Notes under the pieces: generated by a model | Told to the model about the DNA's origin: nothing | The model's input: the letters and a program-made list of their open reading frames with translations, nothing else | Database searches by the model: none | Shown here: one piece after another, positions 28,920 to 37,766 of the stretch | How the letters are laid out: every line of letters starts with the position of its first letter | Numbering within the stretch: position 1 is the first letter of the stretch | Position numbers and translations under genes: made by a program | Assembly: GCA_963732595.1 (NCBI GenBank) | Contig: CAVSZZ010000002.1 | Span: 1,488,001-1,552,000, forward strand | Direction: 5' to 3' | DNA from: JAFGXF01 sp963732595 | Lineage (GTDB): Bacteria > Chloroflexota > Anaerolineae > Anaerolineales > Anaerolineaceae | Length of the DNA: 64,000 bases

Positions 28920-29538
28920 ATGTCTCAGCTTTTTGAACTCACCCCACTTCCGTATGCCTTCGATGCGCTTGAACCGGCTATTGATGCATTGACGATGGAG
29001 ATCCATCATGACAAGCACCATGCCGCTTACGTGGCCAATCTGAACAAAGCCCTTGAGAGCCAACCTGAACTACAAGGCAGATCGATCGAGGACTTGCTCA
29101 GAGATCTGAACACGATCCCAGAGACCGTACGAATGGCTGTCCGCAACAATGGTGGAGGGCATGCCAACCACGCACTCTACTGGGAGATACTGACCCCCGG
29201 CGGTGCAAAAGCGCCCGCAGACTGGCCTCGAAAAAGCCATCCAGTCTGCATTTGGTACGTTCGATGAATTCACAGGGCAATTCTCAACAGCTGGATTGAC
29301 CCGCTTCGGTTCCGGATGGTCCTGGCTGGTACTGGATTCCGGTAAGGAATTGAAAGTCTATTCAACTGCCAATCAGGACAGCCCGCTTTCCCAGGGCGAT
29401 ATCCCGCTGCTCGGAATGGATGTCTGGGAACATGCTTACTACCTGAAATACCAGAATCGCCGGGCTGATTATATCAAGGCTTTTATGAGCGTGGTCAACT
29501 GGAATTTGGTGGCACGCAATTTCGATCAGGCCATGTAA
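28920..29538 (+). CDS. sodA: Fe/Mn superoxide dismutase, frameshifted
   Basis: Converts superoxide to oxygen and hydrogen peroxide. The start MSQLFELTPLPYAFDALEP at 28920 has GGGAAAGGA upstream. Metal ligands are visible in HHDKHHAAYV (first His), GGGHANHALYW (second His) and DVWEHAYYLKYQNRR (Asp and His). One inserted T at about 29223 breaks the frame; removing it gives KAPADGLEKAIQSAFG, the normal sequence, and about 205 residues. Whether iron or manganese is used cannot be decided from sequence. Regulation by a PerR/Fur-type metal-dependent repressor is suggested by the upstream box. Confidence 0.92.
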
Positions 29539-29565
29539 GCAGCAAATTGGCCAGTGGATAATCAA

Positions 29566-29595
29566 GAACCGCCCGATTTTCGGGCGGTTCGTTTT
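29566..29595 (+). terminator. Bidirectional terminator after sod
   Basis: GAACCGCCCGA (29566-29576) / TCGGGCGGTTC (29580-29590) form an 11-bp stem followed by GTTTT. It lies between the convergent sod and MFS genes. Confidence 0.85.
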
Positions 29596-29615
29596 ATAGT
29601 ATATGGCAGGTTTTT

Positions 29616-30824
29616 TCATGCAAGGCTTGATATCCGCTGAATAAGACCACTGAGGAGGAGCAACAGGGCACAGAACTGATAAGTCCCGGCGATTCCAACC
29701 AGTGGGATGAGCGCCAGCCCGAGTGATGGACCCAATCCACTGCCGAGATCTCCCCATGAAAAGATAAAACCTAATGTGCGACCGTGTTGTTCGTCTGATA
29801 CCCGGTCTCCCACCACGGCCGGAATCAGCAGCGGGATGGCACCGGCGGTTATCGCGGAGACCAGTCCGCTGGCGACAGATAGGCCGAAATGCGGCAGGCT
29901 CATACCCCATAAGCCCAACACTCCCAGCACCAGGACACCGGCAAGGACTGCCCAGCGACGTTGAAGATAATCGGATAATTTCCCAACCCAGGGTGCACTC
30001 AGGATGCTGACCACTACCCGGATTGCTGTGAAGATCCCGGTCAGGGTGGCCAATGGAATGGTTAACGTGCCCAGCTTAAAACCGCCGTCAATGAACTGCC
30101 CCAGCCAGAGGATGGTTGTGGCAGCCAGCACCCCCTCAAAGACAATTCGCATCGTAAAGTAGGGGACAGTAAGCGAGAAAGCAAGCTTCCAAGGCAGCGA
30201 GGCTTTCACCTGTCCAGTTACTTTCTTCGGCACCCGGATTCCAGATGGCCTGGTTTCCGGAAGGAATACCAGCCATACCAGTGCTCCAATCAGGCCGAAC
30301 CCACCCGACAACCATAAACCGCCGCGATATCCCAGCAGGTCCGTAAATAGCCCGGATGAAAGAGAAGCAATAGCGACGGCAAGGAAATACCACATCTGAA
30401 GCTGGCCATTGATAAAACCGCGATTATCATCGCGGCTGATATCCAATGTCATGGCGGTTGTCCCGATCCAGATGCCCGACCAGGCGATGCCCCACAGGAT
30501 ACGGCCGGCCAGGAGCAGGGCGCTGCCATGCGAAAGGGCATAGCAGACGGTGGATACTGCCCCCAGTACCAATGATCCGACCATCAGACCGCGCCGGGGC
30601 AGGCGGTCATATAACCAACCAGCCGGCCCGTTTGACAGGATGCGTATCAGTCGATTGGCACCCAGAACAACCCCAACCATGCCCAGTGTGATGCCTGCCT
30701 CGAGCATGATGTCTGCTTTGGGAAGTACGGTATAGAGAGTCGCGTCACCGAACAGGCACAGGATCAAGCCGATCCCAAGGGGGATGAGTAATCTGGAAGG
30801 TGTGATGGGATGAGTTGGTTTCAC
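29616..30824 (-). CDS. MFS transporter (linked to the B12/opine/ATP-grasp set)
   Basis: A 402-residue, 12-helix membrane protein. The MFS loop motif is NGPAGWLYDRLPRRGLMVG, and GRTLGFIFSWGDLGSGLGP lies in the later half. The GTG start at 30824 has CCGGAG upstream. It follows the ATP-grasp gene by 94 bp on the same strand, so it may export or import the compound made by the cluster (inference). The layout is that of small-molecule efflux carriers. Confidence 0.82.
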   Translation of the reverse strand: MKPTHPITPSRLLIPLGIGLILCLFGDATLYTVLPKADIMLEAGITLGMVGVVLGANRLIRILSNGPAGWLYDRLPRRGLMVGSLVLGAVSTVCYALSHGSALLLAGRILWGIAWSGIWIGTTAMTLDISRDDNRGFINGQLQMWYFLAVAIASLSSGLFTDLLGYRGGLWLSGGFGLIGALVWLVFLPETRPSGIRVPKKVTGQVKASLPWKLAFSLTVPYFTMRIVFEGVLAATTILWLGQFIDGGFKLGTLTIPLATLTGIFTAIRVVVSILSAPWVGKLSDYLQRRWAVLAGVLVLGVLGLWGMSLPHFGLSVASGLVSAITAGAIPLLIPAVVGDRVSDEQHGRTLGFIFSWGDLGSGLGPSLGLALIPLVGIAGTYQFCALLLLLSGLIQRISSLA

Positions 30825-30918
30825 TTGGGCTCCGGAGGATTATTATAAAGGATGCGCCTGGAAGCCCATGTGCTTATTGACGAAGAAATCCACTTAAGCG
30901 TGAGGCAGGGTTAGTACC

Positions 30919-31917
30919 TTAGGCTGAGGCAAATCCCGGAAGGCCGGCAATTCGATACCTGGCAAGGGCTGCTTCGAGGATTGCCAAGAGATAGTCCCTG
31001 CGGTTCAATCCGGCTGACGTCGCGCAGGCATCAAACCACATGTCTGGAAGCATGGGCTGTCCGTTGACTTCGATTACGTGCATTTTCCCTCTGGAAAACA
31101 GGACATCACAGCGTGCGTAATCCCGCACCTCCACGGCTTCAAAGACCCGATCCGCCAGATTGGCAAGTTTTAGTCTCAATCCGGGGTCTTCGACGGGAAG
31201 CGCCCGGGTTTTATGCTGGTTCTTGTCGGCTGTAGTGATGATCCGGCTTGAATGCTCGGAAAGCAGAAATATCTCTGCCGGAAGGTTCAGGCGTTCCCTG
31301 CCGTTACCGATCATGGCTACGGTGAATTCCCTTAATTCCGGATCATCTCCCAGGTAATGTTCAACCAGGATTTCAGGGTAGTGAGCGCTCATGATCTCCA
31401 ATTGGGCATCCAGCGATTGATTATCACGAACGATGGACCGCTCGGTGATCCCCCGGCTGTTTCCCTCTCGTGATGGTTTAAGAATATACGGAAAACGAGC
31501 TGGCTGTCTATCAGGGTCCCCAGGAGGGAGGGTAAGTTCCCCGGACCGGTAAATATAAAAATCCGGGGTGGCAATCCCATGATCCAGCAGGCAGAGTTTC
31601 AACTTGATCTTGGACAAGGCCAGTTCCAGGGCTTCGGGTGGGGAACCAATATAGGGCATACCCAACTGATCAAGTAATTGATGGATAATAACCGGGTCGG
31701 CGCCTGAAGGTTCCAGAGTGCTGAAAGCAGGACTGTAGATCAGATTGGGTGCTGTGACGGAGATGGCGCGTTCCAATTCGCTGCAACTCCCGAGTGGCAG
31801 GAGCAGCACCTGGATGGATTGTTTTTGCAGGATATCAGCCATCCATTGATACTCCGAAGGTGGAACACCTTTGCCTGCCTGATCGTCATATGGTGGAACA
31901 ATGATTAATAATTTCAT
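30919..31917 (-). CDS. ATP-grasp ligase related to D-Ala-D-Ala ligase
   Basis: A 332-residue protein. The N-terminal domain starts MKLLIIVPPYDDQAGKG. The ATP-grasp core has LKPSREGNSRGI (ATP loop), a hinge region near ILVEHYLGDD, and metal-binding VIEVNGQPMLPDM near the end. These follow D-Ala-D-Ala ligase order, but the usual D-Ala ligase N-terminal GG.S and C-terminal NT.PG patterns are altered, so the substrates are probably other amino or hydroxy acids. It lies 37 bp after the opine-dehydrogenase-like gene. It would form an ATP-dependent amide or ester bond; the actual substrates are unknown. Confidence 0.78.
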   Translation of the reverse strand: MKLLIIVPPYDDQAGKGVPPSEYQWMADILQKQSIQVLLLPLGSCSELERAISVTAPNLIYSPAFSTLEPSGADPVIIHQLLDQLGMPYIGSPPEALELALSKIKLKLCLLDHGIATPDFYIYRSGELTLPPGDPDRQPARFPYILKPSREGNSRGITERSIVRDNQSLDAQLEIMSAHYPEILVEHYLGDDPELREFTVAMIGNGRERLNLPAEIFLLSEHSSRIITTADKNQHKTRALPVEDPGLRLKLANLADRVFEAVEVRDYARCDVLFSRGKMHVIEVNGQPMLPDMWFDACATSAGLNRRDYLLAILEAALARYRIAGLPGFASA

Positions 31918-31954
31918 GATTAAATACCCGTTTGTAGTCGCCTATTGATAAACC

Positions 31955-33064
31955 TCATTCCCCGATCACACCCTCATTGACATAACGGGTGAGCTCGCCC
32001 ACCGATAATTGCGTGATGCCAAGTTTATCCAGGGTCCGTCCTCGGCGCCAATAGTCTGTTCGATGGACGATGCAGGCCAGCCTGATGATGGAATCCATGG
32101 CTCGTACAGAAACGCCGTAGGTCTGGCCCAGGGACGCGATCGGTACCAGGCTCATCGGAACGTCTTCAAAGATGTAACGGTGAGAGAGGGTGGCAGGTGC
32201 CTTGATTCCGTAATAGCCTTCCTGGTTTTGAATGGCCTCATGTAAATTCTCGCCTTCTGCATCATAAGCCAGTTTCAACCATTCGACCGCGGTCCGTGCG
32301 CGAATACCGAGCGAGGATGCCACCGTCACGCGTTCCCGGTCGAGGGCTTCGAGCACGCGGGCAACGGATGGGGTAACGCCATCAATATAAAACTGATAGT
32401 CCCCGTGGGTGGCTTCGATCCAACCCGCATTTAAGAGGGTCAAAGCAGGGTGGAAGATGGCCCCCATGTTATTCAAGCCAGTCTGCAGAACGTTTACACC
32501 ATCAATGTATTGGTTATAGGCCGGTCGGATGATATCCAGGACTTGCTTAGTTCGTGTCGCAGGCAGCGCTGCCAGTGGGACAGCCTCCTTGATACGGAAG
32601 ATGCGTGCCTGGGCAGGTCCGTCCGAGCGAGAGGCATAAATGAATGTCTCAGCTTCAGATATGGTGACATCGCTTAGGCAACCTTCATCCTTTAATATCT
32701 TGGCAAATTCGATCGCACCGCAGGTCCTGCCGGGATGAAGGATGATGGTTTGACCATCTTTCAAGTAAGGCGCGCAGGCTTTGGCTATATCAGCATGCGC
32801 AGAGGATGGCACGACCACCATGATCACCTCTGCATCCTCGATGGCTTCACCAATGTTGGATGTCGAGAACATGAGCTTTCCAAAACCTTGGGGTCCGCCA
32901 GGGTAACTATCAAGATCGATACCGCCTAGTTCCCGTATGGCAGCGATTCGCTCCGCTGTTCGGTTGAAGAGTACTGTTGGAAACCCCATTAATGCCAGGT
33001 GGGCTGCCATGGCTTTCCCGCCATGACCGGCGCCCACAACCGTGAACCTGGTTTTCACTTTCAT
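31955..33064 (-). CDS. Opine (octopine/nopaline) dehydrogenase-family protein
   Basis: A 369-residue protein with an N-terminal Rossmann fold (FTVVGAGHGGKAMAAHLA, residues 7-24) and the octopine dehydrogenase C-terminal domain (NNMGAIFHPALTLLNAG, YDAEGENLHEAI). Known members reductively join an amino acid to a 2-oxo acid with NAD(P)H. The ATG overlaps the stop of the upstream B12-domain gene (ATGA), and an ATP-grasp ligase follows. Together they suggest assembly of a modified amino-acid product. The catalytic His/Asp pair cannot be assigned with confidence here. Confidence 0.85.
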   Translation of the reverse strand: MKVKTRFTVVGAGHGGKAMAAHLALMGFPTVLFNRTAERIAAIRELGGIDLDSYPGGPQGFGKLMFSTSNIGEAIEDAEVIMVVVPSSAHADIAKACAPYLKDGQTIILHPGRTCGAIEFAKILKDEGCLSDVTISEAETFIYASRSDGPAQARIFRIKEAVPLAALPATRTKQVLDIIRPAYNQYIDGVNVLQTGLNNMGAIFHPALTLLNAGWIEATHGDYQFYIDGVTPSVARVLEALDRERVTVASSLGIRARTAVEWLKLAYDAEGENLHEAIQNQEGYYGIKAPATLSHRYIFEDVPMSLVPIASLGQTYGVSVRAMDSIIRLACIVHRTDYWRRGRTLDKLGITQLSVGELTRYVNEGVIGE

Positions 33065-34712
33065 GTCTGCCTTCCTTTCGTTTCCAATATCTTTGTCATT
33101 CGGATGGCTTCAGATATCGCTTGCCCCTTTTTATCAATACGTAACACATTGACCGGCGATGATTCGGGTTTGAATCTGGCCACGCGCGATGGAACTGTTC
33201 CGCAGATGCGGTGCATCCAGGATTCCCCTGGTAACTGCGCCGGTCAGTGTCACTGGATCGATCAGAGCATCTTTTCCGGGTCCGGTATGGATTTTCTGAA
33301 TGACCTGCAATGTGATTTTCGCTTCCTCCACCAATTGTCCGGCTTGCAATCTTAATGGCAGGGTCTCCAAGCATATCCGGCTGACCTTTCAAAGAAGTCT
33401 CGATTACCCTTTGGGCCATCCGGCAGGCATCCATCACGTCCTGTGACGTGGCTGCGTGATCTGCCTCGACATGACTGACCACATGGATGATATGAGGTTT
33501 CAGTGCCATTTGCAGGTAGATGCTGGCTGACAGATGCGCCCGGGCGGCATTTAGCTCCAGAGGGTAACTCAATAAGCCGGTCCTGGTCTGGTACCAGATG
33601 TTGAATCCCGGGCTGCGCAAGGGTTCGATCATCTGACGAATGGCCAGCATTTTAGCCAGGTCCATCGCATCGGAAAGGCCGGGCGGACAGTTGAACATCA
33701 ATTGGGCGATGTAATCTTTGACACCCATAGCTTTTGCATTATATGCCGACAGATATGCCGAAACGACTGACACAACATCCGGGGCGTCGCGCATCCCCCA
33801 GTGATGCGGCTCGTTAAGTTCAACCGGAATGCCGCGTTCACCGTGCCACTGCATGACCAGTTGGTGCTGCCGGATAGAGCCTTCCAGATCCCATGGACCA
33901 CGCCGGTCAAGCTGGTTGAACCAGAAAAGTGGGATGGCACACCAGGCATTGTGGATGGTTTCCTGGTACATTTCAGCCAGCTGGATGAAATCATCCGTGC
34001 CTGAGTAGGTTCGTATGAGCGGCTGGTTGCCGGAAAGGCTGGCTTGATACAAAGACAGGTAATCCGCGTCACTGCGTACCGGTACACCGCCGGCGCCTTT
34101 TTTGCGGGGATCCTGCCTTTCAGGGTGGAAGAAATTTTCCTGGGCATCCTGGTCGATGCCCAGCGAAATGACATCCAGGACGCCTGCTTCTGCGATTTCC
34201 CTGACACCTTCGAGAGTGGCTTCCATGGTTGGCAGCCCGAAATGGTGCCGGAGCAGGGGGAATGGGTCTTTCCAGAGTATCCGGTCGATCGTTGTTGGCG
34301 GATAGCTGACTTCTGGTCCCCCCTTGCCAGTCTCACCCTTCAGATAGGCCAATACGACCGCATCCGATTCGTTGCCATCAAAGACACGTTCAAAGAATCC
34401 CAGCTTGCGCACTTTCTCAGCCACCGGTGGAGTCCCGCCAAAGGCGAAGCGTACACCTCTCTGGTGCAGTTCGTCAGCGGATTCAGCAAAGCTTCCCAGG
34501 AGTCGCTCTCCGTTTTCGGGTGTCAGGCGGTAGGAGACGCCCACCAGGTCTGCTTTTTCACTTTCTACAGCGGCAAGGAAAACATCGACTGGGACAGCCG
34601 GGCCTAGAAAAACCGTCCGCCAGCCGGCCAGTTCGGCCAAATGCAGGAAATTCATCACACCGGCAACATGCACACATTCACCCAGTGCACCTGCCACAAC
34701 CGTTCTTTTCAT
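33061..34712 (-). CDS. Cobalamin-binding-domain and mutase-like protein, frameshifted
   Basis: The N-terminal 120 residues resemble a B12-binding Rossmann domain (MKRTVVAGALGE, AELAGWRTVFLGP, DLVGVSYRLT, FAFGGTPP). The usual base-off DxHxxG motif reads CVHVAG (C13, H15, G18), so the Asp is lost. The remaining 400 or so residues are a TIM-barrel-like region (VLDVISLGIDQDAQENFFHPE, VELNEPHHWGMRDAPDV, FNCPPGLSDAMDLAKMLAIRQM), recalling the catalytic subunits of B12-dependent carbon-skeleton mutases. Two single-base insertions (near 33365 and 33180) break the frame; removed, the C-terminus ends RMTKILETKGRQT and overlaps the next start by 4 bp. Exact reaction unknown. Confidence 0.65.
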
Positions 34713-34782
34713 CCTGCCCGTCCATTCATGAAAATCATTTTTTTCATTTTACCTTCTCTATCTCATAATGGTCAGTTTGAAC

Positions 34783-35786
34783 TCATCCAATCAGAAAAAG
34801 TATCAGAATGGTGGCCAGATAAAGAATGGAAAGAGTAACACCATCCCATGAGAACCTGGTACTGGCCCTGGAGGTGGCCCTGAATCTCAAGCTGACGATC
34901 ACAATACCGGTCATCATCATGGCTGCTACCGCCGCCAGGGCATTCGATTGAGACAGAGATGACCAGAGATCGCCGCCGCCGTCAACAAGATCATACAAAG
35001 AAAGGATGAAAATATTCGCCAGGTTGCTGCCAAGGACGTTACCGATCGCCAGGTCCACTGCACCCAGGTGGATGGCAGTCAGGCTTGCTGTGATCTCAGG
35101 CAGGGAAGTGCTGATCGCCAGAAACAAGTTGCCCACAAAACTGCGCGACAAGCCGGTCGTTGTGGCGATCCGGTCGCCGATGCTTGAAAGCCACATCCCC
35201 AGGAAAATGACTGCAATCGCCGAGAGGATGAAAACCAGATAGGTCTTCCGGGTTGATATTTGTTCGTAATGGAAAACCCTGGCTTCTTTATCAATTATTT
35301 CTTCTGTTCTTTCCTTCTCAAACTGTGCCACGAGCCGCGCACCGATCAGGAAGATAATAAAAATAATAAGGCTCAGCAGGCTGGACCCCCATACCCCGAC
35401 CTCATTGTATGGAGGTCCCAGCAGGATGGCGACTGCTACCATTCCCAGCATCAGGACGCCCAATCCTCCGGATAAGATGTGCGCATCCTGCTCGCGGGAA
35501 AGAACGCGACATGGCTGATAATATAGATCCATAATGCGATCAGGAAAATATTGAACAGGCAGCTGCCCATGATCGCACCGGCTGCCAGGTTGGGCGCTTT
35601 CAGCCAGGCAACCGCATAAGTTCCGGATGCCAATTCTGGTAAAGAGGTGACCCCGGCCAGCAGGATCACACCAACCCAGCCGCGACTCAACCCCGTTTTT
35701 TCGGACAGGATGTCGGCATAACGAGATAGGGTGCTGGCTGTCCAGATGATCAATCCAGCACAGATAATCAGTTCTAACCACATCAT
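34783..35786 (-). CDS. Calcium/sodium (CaCA family) exchanger, frameshifted
   Basis: An inner-membrane antiporter exporting Ca2+ in exchange for cations. It has the two alpha repeats typical of the family: GLSRGWVGVILLAGVTSLPELASG near the start and GLSRSFVGNLFLAISTSLPEITAS in the second half, each with the transporting Glu. About 10-11 membrane helices. The ATG at 35786 has GGAGGTTTAA upstream. The frame breaks near 35505, where two extra bases (or one missing) separate ISHVAFF from REQDAHILSGG. Confidence 0.85.
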
Positions 35787-35989
35787 TTAAACCTCCGGTG
35801 GTTTGGCGGATGTCAAGCCGCGCGGGGTGCCTGGGTTGCCTGGATGATCAGGCTAAAAATAAATAATTATCCGGTAATAGTGCTCAGCGATAGGTATCGA
35901 TCCGGATCTCTACCTGATTAAACCACACTTTTTTGAGGCTTGAGGTTAATTCGATAAATATAGGCTTTCAAATCGGTTATCATTAATTG

Positions 35990-36967
35990 ATGAAGAAGAA
36001 TCTTCCCGCCCTGGTCCTTTTCCTGTTGGCGCCGATCTGTGGGGAACTGCTTTCCAGTTCCGCACCGCCGGTGGAGTTCTTTAACCCATTGACTTTCATT
36101 ACCTTGTGCCTTTTGTACGGGGGTGGGGCAGTCCTGGTCCGAGAGCTGGCTTTTCGCTGGCAGAAAGGCTGGGTTTCGATTCTTTTCCTGGGAGCTGCTT
36201 ATGCGATCATCGAGGAAGGTCTGATGGTTAAGAGCTTTTTCGATCCGGGTTGGATGGATATCGGTATCCTGGGCAGTTACGGGCGCTGGCTGGGCGTCAA
36301 CTGGGTTTGGACGGTCGAGCTGACCATTTACCATGCCGTGATCAGTATTGGCATACCCATTTTGATCACCACCTTGTTGTTTCCGGAACGAAAGGAGACA
36401 CCCTGGGTGGGCAAACGCATGTTCATATGGATCTTCATTTTTTTCCTGCTGGATGTAATCTTTGGGTTCCTGGCTATGACAACCTACCGGCCGCCAGTTG
36501 TGCCTTACCTGGCTGCAATAGCCATCACCATCGGCTTGATCGTGTTGGCGAAACACATTCGGGATCCCCTGACGTCTCCAACTGATCTGCCGGTTGCTTC
36601 CGGGTTTCGGTTCGGCCTGGCTGCTTTCATCATGACCATCCTTTTCTTCATGACCGCATGGGTCATCCCAAATTTTGGGGTATCGCCAGTCTTGCCTATC
36701 CTGCTCTTTGGTTTCATCGTCTGGGCTGCCGGTGCATGGATCTGGCACTTGTCCGGCCGCGGGCACTCGCAACCATCACAGCTGGCAGCCCTGGCCAGCG
36801 GTGGCTTGCTTTTTTTCATCATCCTGGCACCACTGGTTGAGATGGATAAAACGCGGGCGGATGATCCGAGTGGTATGGCCCTGGTGGGTTTGGTGGCGCT
36901 GATCCTGTTGATCCTTTTCAACCGACTGGTGCAAAAACAGGACCGAACAGAGGTCATCGCCAATTGA
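35990..36967 (+). CDS. Polytopic membrane protein, unrecognised family
   Basis: A 325-residue protein with about nine or ten hydrophobic helices. It begins MKKNLPALVLFLLAPICGELLSS. Possibly functional polar residues inside or near helices include the glutamates in AYAIIEEGLMVKSF and the His in TIYHAVISIGIP, a layout reminiscent of intramembrane enzymes, but I cannot assign it to one. A TATCAT box ends seven bases before the ATG, so the mRNA may be leaderless or nearly so. It is isolated, between the exchanger gene (divergent) and folE. Confidence 0.6.
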   Translation: MKKNLPALVLFLLAPICGELLSSSAPPVEFFNPLTFITLCLLYGGGAVLVRELAFRWQKGWVSILFLGAAYAIIEEGLMVKSFFDPGWMDIGILGSYGRWLGVNWVWTVELTIYHAVISIGIPILITTLLFPERKETPWVGKRMFIWIFIFFLLDVIFGFLAMTTYRPPVVPYLAAIAITIGLIVLAKHIRDPLTSPTDLPVASGFRFGLAAFIMTILFFMTAWVIPNFGVSPVLPILLFGFIVWAAGAWIWHLSGRGHSQPSQLAALASGGLLFFIILAPLVEMDKTRADDPSGMALVGLVALILLILFNRLVQKQDRTEVIAN

Positions 36968-37048
36968 TCTCCCGCGTATCGGGATATGGTAAGATTTCCC
37001 CCAGACTGCATAATACTCCTGAATATAGCTCAAAGATAAGAGGCAACC

Positions 37049-37699
37049 ATGGATGATTACGACACCATTGAAAACAACAAATTCGATGAACATATGGCGT
37101 TGATCAAGCGAAAGATCACAACAGAACAGAAAAAGAAATATGAAGGTTATATTGCCGAGATCTTTGGCGCACTGGGGATGGACCTGGATACCCCTTCTAC
37201 GCATGAAACCCCGCGTCGCTACATCCAGGCTTTGATCGATGCCACCGAAGGGTATGAAGGCGATCCCAAGCTACTTAAAGCCTTCCCAAATGAGTGTTCC
37301 GGCGGACCGGATTGCGGTTTGCGCCAGGTGATTGAAGGACCCATCCAGTTCTTTGCACTATGCGAGCATCATGCCTTCCCCTTCTACGGGCATGCCTATG
37401 TCGGTTATATCGCTGACAATGAGATTATCGGTATTTCCAAGCTGACCCGTCTGGTGAGGCTATTTGCCAAACGCTTTGCCGTCCAGGAACGTATCGGCAC
37501 CCAGATCGCTGATGCCTTGATGGCGATGATGGACCCGCATGGCGTGGCGGTTTATCTGGAAGCGCATCACCTGTGTGTCGAGATGCGCGGTGTTCGGGAA
37601 AGCTCTCCCATAACCCGCACGACCTTTTGGCGCGGGGTTTATGGTGAACAGGATGAGCTGCGTTCGGAATTCCTGCGTATTTGTGGTTTGGGAAGGTAA
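37049..37699 (+). CDS. folE: GTP cyclohydrolase I
   Basis: Converts GTP to 7,8-dihydroneopterin triphosphate, the first step to folate (or to queuosine/pterins). It is 216 residues, with zinc ligands C105 and H108 in ALCEHHAFPF, the third ligand C176 in HLCVEMRG, GISKLTRLVRLFAKRFAVQERIG, and a typical N-terminal helix with HETPRRYIQAL. AAGAGG precedes the ATG. No other folate gene is adjacent in the window. Confidence 0.95.
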   Translation: MDDYDTIENNKFDEHMALIKRKITTEQKKKYEGYIAEIFGALGMDLDTPSTHETPRRYIQALIDATEGYEGDPKLLKAFPNECSGGPDCGLRQVIEGPIQFFALCEHHAFPFYGHAYVGYIADNEIIGISKLTRLVRLFAKRFAVQERIGTQIADALMAMMDPHGVAVYLEAHHLCVEMRGVRESSPITRTTFWRGVYGEQDELRSEFLRICGLGR

Positions 37700-37766
37700 G
37701 TGTCGGCGGCATTCCCGCCGCTTCCTTTCCCGTTGATCGCTATGTGTTTGTTTTGGAGGGACTGAT

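Noticed and set aside
29215..29230. Programmed frameshift in superoxide dismutase
   Set aside because: There is no slippery heptamer or downstream structure at the break; a one-base insertion explains it.
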